Positions 1 to 7,760 of a DNA stretch of 64,000 nt are shown piece by piece; position 1 is the first letter of the stretch; each line of letters opens with the position of its first letter. Source of the DNA: DATBJJ01 sp963750915. GTDB taxonomy: Bacteria; Acidobacteriota; Vicinamibacteria; Vicinamibacterales; 2-12-FULL-66-21. Made by a program: the position numbers and the translations under genes. The stretch is from NCBI GenBank assembly GCA_963750915.1, contig CAVVSF010000007.1, forward strand, positions 124,001-188,000, read 5' to 3'. The notes under the pieces were generated by a model. It was not told the DNA's origin. It did no database searches and was given only the letters and a program-made list of their open reading frames with translations.

Positions 1-1
1 G

Positions 2-37
2 ACCCAGGATTTCAAGTTCACCACGCCCGCGAAATAG
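2..37 (+). CDS. C-terminal end of an upstream gene (partial)
   Basis: One frame is open from the window edge and ends with the residues FKFTTPAK and a TAG stop, 30 bases before ctaD. It may be the tail of another gene of the oxidase operon. Only about eleven codons are visible, so neither function nor reality can be judged. Confidence 0.3.
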   Translation, partial: TQDFKFTTPAK

Positions 38-67
38 CGATCAACATCGCGTCGGGAGAACAGCCGC

Positions 68-1835
68 ATGAGTGAGCCAGCTGCTGTCGCCGCACCGAGG
101 CCGCACGTCGCGCACGAAGCCCATCACGAGGAGCTGGGCTTCTGGCGCAAGTACGTCTTCTCCACCGACCACAAGGTCATCGGCATCCAGTACGGCATCA
201 CGGGCCTGCTGTTCCTCCTCTTCGGCTTTTCGCTGATGATGCTCATGCGCTGGCAGCTCGCCTACCCGGGCGCCGCGCTGCCGCTCGCTCGGCAGCCTCT
301 TCGGCGAGGCGCGCATGCCGGGCGGGACGATGCTCCCCGAGTTCTACAACGAGCTCGGGGCGATGCACGGCACCATCATGGTCTTCCTCGGGGTGGTCCC
401 GCGTCGCCGTCGGAGGATTCGGGAATTTCGTGGTGCCGCTCCAGATTGGCGCCCCGGACATGGCCTTCCCGAAGCTCAACATGGCCAGCTACTGGTTCTT
501 CTTCCTCGGCGGCGTGACGATGCTCGCCAGCTTTTTCGTCCCCGGGGGGGCCGCGCAGGGCGGGTGGACCTCCTACGCGCCCCTCGCCATCCTGGCGGGC
601 TCGGGCCAGACGTGGTGGCTCATCGGGATGATCTTCTTGATCACCTCGTCGCTGCTCGGGGCGATCAACTTCATCGCGACCATCATCCAGCTCCGCGCCA
701 GGGGGCTCAGCTTCATGCGCTTCCCCTTCTTCGTGTGGGCGCAGTTCGTCACGGCCTTCCTCCTGCTCCTGGCCTTCCCGCCGCTCGAGGCCGCGGCGGT
801 CATGCAGCTGATGGATCGTCTGGCTGGCACGAGCTTCTTCCTGCCGACCGGGCTCGTCGTCAGCGGCCAGGTCCTCCAGGTGGCCGGCGGCGGCAACCCG
901 CTCCTCTGGCAGCACCTGTTCTGGTTCCTGGCCCACCCGGAAGTCTACGTCCTCATCCTTCCCGCGATGGGCATCGTGGCCGAGGTCATCGCGAACAACA
1001 CGCGCAAGCCCTTGTGGGGCTACCGTTCGATGGTGTATTCGCTCGTCTTCCTCGGCTTCATGTCGTTCATCGTCTGGGCGCACCACATGTTCATGACCGG
1101 CATGGGGACGGAGATGGCCGCGTTCTTCCAGACGACCACGATGATCATCTCGATCCCATCGGTCGTGATCCTCACGGCCCTCATCATCTCGCTGTGGGGT
1201 GGATCGATACGCTTCAACACGCCGATGCTCTTCGCGCTCGGCTTTCTCCCGATGTTCGGCATCGGCGGGCTCACGGGACTGCCGCTCGGCTTCAACATCG
1301 CGGACATCCCGCTGCACGACACCTACTACGTCATCGCTCACTTCCACTACGTCGTCGCACCGGGGACGATCTTCGCCCTCTTCGCGGGGATCTACTACTG
1401 GTATCCGAAGGCCACCGGAAGGAAGATGAACGAGACGCTCGGCAAGATCCATTTCTTCGGCTCGTTCGTCTGCATGAACGTCGATCTTCATGCCGATGTT
1501 CATCGTCGGGCTGGCCGGCGTGTCGCGGCGACTGTTCGACGGGGGAGAAACCTACGCCTTTGCGCAGCCGGTCCTGCACTTGAACGTCGTCTCCTCCTGG
1601 GGCGCGTGGATCCTCGCGCTCTTCCAGATCCCCTTCATCTTCAATTTCTTCTGGAGTATCTGGAAGGGGGAGAAGACCGACGAGAACCCGTGGCAGGCCA
1701 CGACGATTGAGTGGGCGGCTCCCTCGCCTCCCCCGCACGGCAATTTCCGCGTCGCTCCCGGAAGCGCACCGCGGGCCCTACGAGTACAGCGTTCCCGGCG
1801 CGGCCAGGGACTTCGTGGCGCAGCACGAGGCTTGA
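68..1835 (+). CDS. ctaD: Cytochrome c oxidase subunit I, with four apparent frameshifts
   Basis: Catalytic subunit of a heme-copper oxidase in the cytoplasmic membrane; it reduces O2 and pumps protons. The low-spin heme ligand lies in GAMHGTIMVF, the CuB site in LAHPEVY (His, Glu, Tyr) and in VWAHHMF, and the heme a3/a ligand pair in VIAHFHYV. The HPEVY glutamate indicates an A1-type proton channel. The ATG at 68 follows GGGAGAA. The reading frame changes near 285, 400, 1485 and 1748. Joining frames 2-3-1-2-3 restores a continuous protein ending ARDFVAQHEA at 1835. All catalytic residues survive, so indel errors in the sequence are likelier than a pseudogene. ctaE starts 6 bases downstream. 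Confidence 0.92.
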
Positions 1836-1841
1836 TTCGAC

Positions 1842-2432
1842 ATGGAGATTCCGTACACCGTAGAGGTCCGCCGCGACACCGGTCTGACCAACGGCAAGAT
1901 CGGCATCTGGCTCTTCCTGGCCTCGGAGGTCATGCTGTTCGGGGCACTCTTCGCGAGCTACATCCTGATCCGGACCGGGGCCCCGAGCTGGCCGCGGGGA
2001 GACACGATCCTGAACGTGCCGCTCGCTACGTTCAACACGATCGTCCTGATCTTGTCCTCGGTCACGATGGTCATGGCCTGGGCGTCGCTGATGCGCCGAC
2101 GCTTCGAGACCTATCGGATCTACATGGGGGCGACGATCCTGCTCGGGTTCGTCTTCCTCGTGGTCAAGTACTTCGAATACAGTGCCAAGTTCGAGCACCA
2201 TCTCTATCCCAGCACCAACAACTTCCTCGCCATCTACTTCACGCTGACCGGCCTGCACATGCTCCACGTCGCCGGCGGGATGGCGGTGAACGCCTATTTC
2301 TGGGGCCCCGGCGCGAAGCTCTGGAAGACGAACCCGGTGTGGTTCACCAACCGGGTCGAGCACTCGGGTCTCTTCTGGCACTTCGTGGATCTGGTCTGGA
2401 TTTTCCTTTTCCCGACCCTGTATCTTCTCTAG
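1842..2432 (+). CDS. ctaE: Cytochrome c oxidase subunit III
   Basis: A 196-residue membrane protein with about five transmembrane helices, as in short bacterial subunit III proteins. Family features include GIWLFLASEVMLFGALF near residue 20, a conserved Lys-Tyr-Phe-Glu stretch in the middle, the LTGLHMLHV helix and the C-terminal VEHSGLFWHFVDLVWIF segment. It stabilises subunit I during turnover. It is intact, starts 6 bases after the ctaD stop and precedes the subunit IV gene. Confidence 0.95.
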   Translation: MEIPYTVEVRRDTGLTNGKIGIWLFLASEVMLFGALFASYILIRTGAPSWPRGDTILNVPLATFNTIVLILSSVTMVMAWASLMRRRFETYRIYMGATILLGFVFLVVKYFEYSAKFEHHLYPSTNNFLAIYFTLTGLHMLHVAGGMAVNAYFWGPGAKLWKTNPVWFTNRVEHSGLFWHFVDLVWIFLFPTLYLL

Positions 2433-2461
2433 GTGGCATGCATTCATGACAACAGACGACC

Positions 2462-2815
2462 ATGACGAGCGACCACGCAGCTGACATCGACAGGCACGTC
2501 AGGATCTACATCACCGTCTTCGTCGCGCTCATGGTCCTGACGATCGTCACGGTGGCGGTCTCTTACCTCCACCTTCCAGTGGCATGGCCGTGACGGTGGC
2601 GATCCTCGTCGCGACCATCAAGGGATCGCTGGTGGCGTGCTACTTCATGCACCTGATCTCCGAGAAGAAGCTGATCTACGCGGTTCTCGCGCTGACCGTT
2701 GTCATTCTTCGTCGCGCTGCTGGCCCTTCCCGTCCTGACCCACAGCAACGGCTACTGGATTCACGAACCACCGAGCGAGGTGCAGAGCGCACCAGCCACG
2801 AGTCCACATCAATGA
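2462..2815 (+). CDS. ctaF: Cytochrome c oxidase subunit IV (caa3-type), two frameshifts
   Basis: Small accessory oxidase subunit with three predicted membrane helices. The ATG at 2462 opens with MTSDHAADIDRHVRIYI. After LHLPV the frame shifts near 2582, continuing MAVTVAILVATIKGSLVA and CYFMHLISEKKLIY. It shifts again near 2705 into FFVALLALPVLTHSNGYW and stops at 2815. The KGSLVACYFMHL segment is typical of prokaryotic cytochrome c oxidase subunit IV. Joined, it is about 117 residues, normal for the family. As in ctaD, the breaks are single-base indels inside conserved sequence. Confidence 0.8.
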
Positions 2816-3011
2816 ACCTCAGGTGGTCCACGCGCTCCTGATCCTCCTCTCCGCGGCCCTCGCGGTGCTGTTCGGGGTCTGGTGCCTGGGCCAGTACGGG
2901 CGAGGGGACGGCGCCGGCAGCCTCATCGCGGCCGTCACCGCTTTTGCCGTGTCGGCCGGCCTGGTGGTCTACGATTCGTGGTTCCTGCGCAAGACGAGGA
3001 CGCTGCGATGA
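2812..3011 (+). CDS. Small two-helix membrane protein in the cox operon
   Basis: About 62-66 residues with two hydrophobic helices (VHALLILLSAALAVLFGVWCL and SLIAAVTAFAVSAGLVVY), then a basic tail. The main frame begins at a GTG at 2823. An ATG at 2812 (MNL) would join it if one base is missing near 2820, giving MNLQVVHALLILL, so the start is uncertain. Its stop overlaps the next start as ATGA. I do not recognise the family; its position suggests an oxidase accessory or assembly role. Confidence 0.55.
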
Positions 3012-3310
3012 CCCGCCTTCGCAGCTTCGCTGCTACGGCGAGGCAAGCTCGCGGCTTCCGCTCTGTCTCCTTCGCGACGCTGGCACTCGTGATCATCGGC
3101 GGCGGCTCGAGCGCTCTTGCCTGCCCGGTGTGCTTCGGGGCGGAGGAAACCTCGATGGTCCACGGGACGCGGCTCGGCGTTCTGGTCATGCTGGCCATCA
3201 CACTCACGGTGCAAGGCGGGTTCGTGGGCTTCTTTCTCTATCTCCGCAAACGTGCGAAGTGGAACGCGGACGTCGAGCTCGACACCGAATGGTCGGAGCT
3301 CCAGAAGTAG
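3008..3310 (+). CDS. Small exported protein with CPVCFG motif, cox operon
   Basis: A 100-residue protein with an N-terminal hydrophobic segment (FATLALVIIGGGSSALA) ending in ACPVCFGAEE, then a transmembrane helix (LGVLVMLAITLTVQGGFVGFF) and a charged tail. The paired cysteines (CPVC) just after the likely signal-cleavage site could bind copper or undergo redox; that is inference. It starts by ATGA overlap with the preceding small gene, 11 bases before ctaC. A copper-handling or assembly role for the CuA subunit is plausible but unproven. Confidence 0.65.
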   Translation: MTRLRSFAATARQARGFRSVSFATLALVIIGGGSSALACPVCFGAEETSMVHGTRLGVLVMLAITLTVQGGFVGFFLYLRKRAKWNADVELDTEWSELQK

Positions 3311-3321
3311 CCGAGAACATC

Positions 3322-4125
3322 ATGACTGACTGGCTCGGACTCCCGGCGCTCGCCTCGAATCACGGCGGGCAGATCGACGGCCTGATTGGCTGGATTCACG
3401 TGTTCATGCTCATCCTGTTCGTTGGTTGGAGTGGGTTCATCGCCTACGTTCTGGTCCGTTTCCGGCGCTCGCGACATCCGGTGGCGAACTATACGGGCGT
3501 CAAGTCGCACCGGTCGACCTACGTCGAGGTCAGCGTCGCTGTCGTCGAAGCGGTTCTCCTGTTCGGATTCGCGATCCCGATGTGGGCCGCGAGGGTCGAT
3601 GACATTCCGCCACGAAGCGAGGCGCTGACCATTCAGGTCACCGCCGAGCAGTTCGCCTGGAACATCCACTATCCCGGCCCCGACGGAGTCTTCGGCCGCA
3701 CGGACATCAAGCTGCTCGACCTCCAGGCGAACCCCCTGGGACTCGATCGCTCCGATCCCGCGGCGAAAGACGACGTCACGACGCTCAATCAACTCTATCT
3801 GCCGGTGAACAAGCCGATCATCGTGAGGCTCAGGAGCAAGGACGTCATCCATAGCTTCGGCGTGCCAGAGTTGCGCGTGAAGCAGGACGCCGTTCCGGGA
3901 CTTACGATTCCCATCTGGTTCGTTCCCAACGTCACGACCGCGGAGATGCGGACCCGAACCGGGAATCCCGAGTTCCAGTACGAGATCGCCTGCGCGCAGC
4001 TCTGCGGTCTGGCCCATTACCGGATGCGGGGCTTTGTCACCGTCCTCAGCACCGAGGAATTCCAGAAGTGGCTGGACGAGAAGATCAAGGAGCAGAGCGA
4101 GGCGGCAGCGGATCCGTTCAAGTGA
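3322..4125 (+). CDS. ctaC: Cytochrome c oxidase subunit II (CuA)
   Basis: A 267-residue subunit that accepts electrons from cytochrome c at a binuclear CuA centre. Two N-terminal helices (HVFMLILFVGWSGFIAYVL and a second near residues 70-90) precede the periplasmic cupredoxin domain. CuA ligands are visible: His in DVIHSFGVPEL (about 177), then CAQLC, His and Met in CGLAHYRM (about 224-235). The usual CxE position is Gln here, as in some thermophile oxidases. No cytochrome c domain is fused at the C-terminus. ctaC is last in the operon, unlike the common ctaC-ctaD order, and overlaps the convergent radical SAM gene by 8 bases. Confidence 0.93.
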   Translation: MTDWLGLPALASNHGGQIDGLIGWIHVFMLILFVGWSGFIAYVLVRFRRSRHPVANYTGVKSHRSTYVEVSVAVVEAVLLFGFAIPMWAARVDDIPPRSEALTIQVTAEQFAWNIHYPGPDGVFGRTDIKLLDLQANPLGLDRSDPAAKDDVTTLNQLYLPVNKPIIVRLRSKDVIHSFGVPELRVKQDAVPGLTIPIWFVPNVTTAEMRTRTGNPEFQYEIACAQLCGLAHYRMRGFVTVLSTEEFQKWLDEKIKEQSEAAADPFK

Positions 4126-5501
4126 GCTCGCAGCTGTCGGCTGTCAGCTGACAGCTGCCAGCTACGAGCTGAACAGTCTTCGGCGTTGGCATCCGGGCGC
4201 GGATTCTCTCGAGCTCTTCGACGGTGACGCGGTCGAGGCCGCTCTTCCTGCACGACTCCTCGACAGCCCTGACGACCATGCCCCGGACGAACACGGGGAC
4301 CTTCTTCATGCGTTCCGCCGCTCCATCGTCCCACGCGAGGGTTGCCGGCGATTCGGGGCCATACTGGATTGCCGGCGGCCCGGGCGCCGCCACGGCAGGC
4401 GCATGGCCCTGGATGGCCAGCAGCGGTGACCCGGCGAACGTGCCGGGTGTGTGGGTGCAGAGAGGGTCTTCGGCCATCAGATCGCCGGTCATCCCGTAGG
4501 CCCTGGCGCGGCAGCCCCCACAGTGGCGCGTTCAACTCGCACTCGCCGCATCGTCCGCCGAGTGAGGAGCGGTGGCGAATGTCGGCGAAGAGCGCCGAGG
4601 AGGTCCAGAGGTCCGCGAGGCTCGAGTTGCGAAGGGTCCCCGCGAAGACGGGGAGGTAAGGGCACGGCGTGACGTCCCCATTCGGCCGGATCCCCATGTA
4701 GTGCGTTCCCGCAGGGCACCCGCCCGCGCCTCCGGAGTAGGTCCTGAGGCGCGTTTCCGCGTCGCCATTCTCCAGGACGGTCTTGATGTAGTGCGGGGCG
4801 CACTTCGCGTTCACCAGCATCCGGCCCTTGTACTTCGTCTGGATCCGGTAGAGCGACGCGAGCACCTCGTCGTACTGTTCGGGCGTGATGTCCGAGACGA
4901 ATTGCCCTCGCCCCGTCGGCACGAGGAAGTAGAGGTTCCAGACCTTGGCAGCGAGGCGAGCGTGCGCGAAGTCGGCGATCGCCTCGAGCTCGCCGAGGTT
5001 GTGCGAGCCCGCAGTCGTCTGGACGATGAAGGGGAGCCCGGTCCGGCTCAGGATCTCCGCTCCCTCCACGGTATTTCGCCAGGCGCCTCGCACCTTCCTG
5101 AAACGGTCGTGACGACCGGGATCCAGCGCATCGAGAGAAAGGGACAGTCCCCGCGCTCCCGCCGCCGCCAGGCGCCGCGCCACGTTCTCGGTGATGCGCA
5201 CGCCGTTGGTGCCGACCACGACCCAGAGGCCACGCTCCGCCGCGCGCTGGACAATCTCGAGGATGTCTCGCCGCAGGAGCGGCTCGCCACCGGTCAGGAT
5301 CGTCAGGCATTCAGGTGCGAATGCGGCGATGTCGTCGATGACCCTGAAGCATTCGTCCGTGCCGAGCTCGCTCCGATCGGCAAAGTTCTCCGTGCCGACC
5401 AGCGGCGCGCCGCCGGCGTCGAGATAGCAATGCTCGCAGGCGAGGTTGCAGCGGTAGGTGAGGTTCCAGGAGACGACGTAGGGGCGGGCGAAGGAGGTCA
5501 T
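4118..5501 (-). CDS. Radical SAM-SPASM protein with C-terminal PCP_red domain, frameshifted
   Basis: The N-terminus has the radical SAM cluster motif CNLACEHC (cysteines about 18, 22, 25), then TGGEPLL, then SPASM-type cysteines (GGCPAG, PCPYLP, CGECELN). Around 4519 the frame slips by one base; the other frame completes the SPASM motif as CGGCRARAYGMTGD. It then runs through a proline/alanine linker into a PCP_red-type module (WDDGAAERMKKVPVFVRGM) and stops at 4118. Related proteins modify peptides or tetrapyrroles (NirJ/PqqE-like); the substrate is unknown. The ATG at 5501 overlaps the previous stop as TGATG. It is the last gene of the redox operon, and its tail is encoded by the palindromic repeat. 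Confidence 0.85.
4128..4171. repeat. CAGCTG-rich palindromic repeat between convergent genes
   Basis: The segment repeats GCTGTC/CAGCTG words and holds a perfect 16-base palindrome, GCTGTCAGCTGACAGC, at 4140-4155. It lies just after the ctaC stop and encodes the last residues of the convergent radical SAM frame. It could be a bidirectional terminator or a dispersed REP-like repeat; only one copy was noticed here. Confidence 0.6.
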
Positions 5502-5976
5502 CACATGCCGAAGAACTCGCGGGCTTGATCGAGGATCGTTTCGTCGACCTCCAGCGTCCCCTTGTCGCGGGCGAATTTCTCGATGCCCGTTTTCGCCATC
5601 GGACGAACGAACTCGGGAATGTTGGCGAGCCTGGCTTCTGCGGCGGCAGTCCAGCGAACGGCAATCGGTTCGCCGGGGCGAACGGCGTCGGTGCCGGGGA
5701 TCATCGCCGAGAATGGGCACTTCCCGCCCGCCTGCGCTGAAGCTTCGGCGAGGCTCGCCGAAGCGCCCACGGCGCGAACGCCTCCGCTGCAGCTTCGGCG
5801 GGCCCGATGCGGACGCCGAGTGACTGCACGACTTGCGTTTCGTACGCATTGGTCAACATCGCCATCTCGTAGCCGCACTCCGGACACGAGTAGACGACCG
5901 AGAGCGAGCCGCGCTCGGGCGGACCAACGGACTGCAACTTCATCGGGCTGTCGCAGGGGACACAGAGGAATTTCAT
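5501..5976 (-). CDS. Zinc-ribbon protein with PCP_red domain, one frameshift
   Basis: About 158 residues when joined. The N-terminal half starts MKFLCVPCDSPMKL and has a second pair in CPECGYEM, a four-cysteine zinc ribbon. The C-terminal half, in another frame, contains KCPFSAMIPG and a PCP_red module (WTAAAEARLANIPEFVRPM to REFFGM). The frames must join between about 5715 and 5790, where a perfect hairpin (CTTCGGCGA and its complement) sits. PCP_red is the small C-terminal domain known from light-independent protochlorophyllide reductase subunit B. Both ends overlap neighbours as TGATG, indicating translational coupling with the Mrp and radical SAM genes. Confidence 0.75.
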
Positions 5977-6851
5977 CAGCGAGCCTCCCGGTCGAGGTGG
6001 TCTAGAAGTCGCTGGGCGACCTGACTGAGCGCCTGGCCCACGGGCGTTTCGCGGAGTCCCGAAAAAGGGAGCCCCAAATCGCAGTGACGGGCAAGCTCCG
6101 GATCGAATGGAACAGTCCCGAGACAAGGGATCTCGAGATTCGATGGTTCACCAGAGACGAACAGCGGCTTGATCGCCTCGCAGTCGCGGCAGTAGTAGCC
6201 GCTCATGTTCTCGACGTACCCGAGGAGGCGATTGGGTCCCTTCGAGAGCGCTGCCACCGCGCGCGCGACGACGCCGCGCGCCACTTCGGAAGGGATCGTC
6301 ACGAGGAGGAATGAGGTTCGCGGCCCGAGAAAGTCCGCATACTGGACCGTCCGCTCGGCTCCGGGCGGGAGATCGAACAGCAGCACATCGAGCGCTCCCC
6401 ACTCGCAGGACCCGAGGATCTCGCCGAGAAGTGTGAACTCCCTCGTGGCGCGCCACGTATGCGACTCTCCATGCGCCGCGCTCTCGAACTCGAGCGCCTC
6501 CGACTCCGGGATCAGCGAGCCGATCGAGAAGACGCCGATCCCGTTCCCAGTCCGTGGGAGCGCGACCTTGTGGCTGCCAGGAACCAGCAGCGCGCCCTGG
6601 ACCCCTGCCATGCGCGCCTGTGAAGGGCCGTTGAAGTCCGCGTCGAGGATCGCAACGCGGAGCCCGCGAGCGCGCAGCGCGCCCGCGAGATGCAGCGTCA
6701 GCGTGCTCTTGCCGACACCGCCCTTGCCGGAGCCCACGGCCACGAGATGGCGCACCCCGGCAAGCCCGTCGCTGATGCGGGTGCGCTGCTCGGCGACCTG
6801 CTCGAGGATTCGAGAGCCTCCGTCGCCGGCGATGTCGTAATACGTCTTCAC
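5976..6851 (-). CDS. Mrp/NBP35-type P-loop ATPase
   Basis: A 291-residue ATPase of the ApbC/Mrp/Nbp35 group, which carries and transfers iron-sulfur clusters. The deviant Walker A, GSGKGGVGKST, lies near residues 42-52; DADFNGPSQ and LLFDLPPG are the switch and Walker B regions. CRDC near residue 225 replaces the usual CxxC cluster site (YVENMSGYYCRDC). The start is GTG at 6851. Its stop overlaps the next ATG (TGATG). In an operon with a radical SAM enzyme and many cytochromes, cluster delivery to a partner protein is a reasonable role. Confidence 0.88.
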   Translation of the reverse strand: MKTYYDIAGDGGSRILEQVAEQRTRISDGLAGVRHLVAVGSGKGGVGKSTLTLHLAGALRARGLRVAILDADFNGPSQARMAGVQGALLVPGSHKVALPRTGNGIGVFSIGSLIPESEALEFESAAHGESHTWRATREFTLLGEILGSCEWGALDVLLFDLPPGAERTVQYADFLGPRTSFLLVTIPSEVARGVVARAVAALSKGPNRLLGYVENMSGYYCRDCEAIKPLFVSGEPSNLEIPCLGTVPFDPELARHCDLGLPFSGLRETPVGQALSQVAQRLLDHLDREAR

Positions 6852-6867
6852 CTGTTTCAGCTCACAA

Positions 6868-7740
6868 CTACTGGGCCTCTGCCGTGGCTGCGTAGAGTCG
6901 ATGCGCGCCGGCGGCGCGGAAGCCCATCGTCTCCAGCCACTCGTCGGAGATTTCGGCCGGGTGCACTTTCGGGATCCGGAAGCCGCCTACGCCTCCCGCG
7001 CGGAGTCGGGAGAGCAGGTGCCTCAGAGATGAACCACCGTCGTCGGCAAACGAGCGAAGCGACGCCAGCTCAACATTTTCCCCGGGGCCCTGGCCGCACC
7101 TTATATAGAGGATGCAGGCCTCGATTCGCTCGTCGGAGGCCGCGGCGAGCCCCGCGATGTCGCCCTTCCGTCCCCTGAGGGTCTCGACCGAGCGTTCCCA
7201 ACAGATCTGGGGCTGACCCTCGTCCAGAAGTCCATTGGCGTCGAGGTCATCGACGGTGACCGGAATCACGAAGGTGCCGTCCACCATGGGCGCATCGCAG
7301 CCGCCGGGTTCCCCCTGCCAGACGTAGTCGGTCAAGAGCGTTTCCTCGACATACGCACTTGCGTGAAAGAGCTCAGAGGCGGCCGCGAGCGTCTCGGGGA
7401 CTTCCGCGATGATTCGGGGAGGTCCGAGAATCGCGAGCTTCGAGCCGAGCGAGCTGAGCAGGTGCCGGCCATGACCCTGTCGCCGATGATCGGGATGGAC
7501 GGCGATCTTGTGGACGAGCGTCCCGTGAGGCCGCTTCGCGCCGATCAGGACGCCAATCGGGTCGGAGCCGGAGAACGCCACCATGCAGCTGCTGCACCAG
7601 ACCTGGAGGTCGCGAATCGACCGCTTGAATGCCGCCGCCGTCATGGGAGGCTCGTCCGGAAAGTACGGACTCCAGCAATGATTCAGCGCCTCGACGAGAA
7701 GGCCGATGTCATCGGTTCGGCAAAAGCGATAGGCACTCAT
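6868..7740 (-). CDS. GNAT-family N-acetyltransferase
   Basis: About 290 residues. The N-terminal half is a GNAT fold: acceptor-side helices, then VHKIAVHPDHRRQGHGRHLL, the acetyl-CoA binding signature, near residues 75-95. The C-terminal half resembles a degenerate second GNAT domain. I chose the ATG at 7740 (MSAYRFCRTDD) because GGGAG precedes it. A GTG at 7761 overlapping the stop of the stress-protein gene (TAGTG) is the alternative. The substrate is unknown; it may modify a neighbouring redox protein. Confidence 0.85.
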   Translation of the reverse strand: MSAYRFCRTDDIGLLVEALNHCWSPYFPDEPPMTAAAFKRSIRDLQVWCSSCMVAFSGSDPIGVLIGAKRPHGTLVHKIAVHPDHRRQGHGRHLLSSLGSKLAILGPPRIIAEVPETLAAASELFHASAYVEETLLTDYVWQGEPGGCDAPMVDGTFVIPVTVDDLDANGLLDEGQPQICWERSVETLRGRKGDIAGLAAASDERIEACILYIRCGQGPGENVELASLRSFADDGGSSLRHLLSRLRAGGVGGFRIPKVHPAEISDEWLETMGFRAAGAHRLYAATAEAQ

Positions 7741-7760
7741 CCGGTCTCCCGCCTCGCTCA

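Noticed and set aside
376..1503. Long minus-strand open frame opposite ctaD
   Set aside because: Arg/Glu/Asp-rich translation typical of an antisense shadow in GC-rich DNA; the plus strand has clear oxidase motifs.
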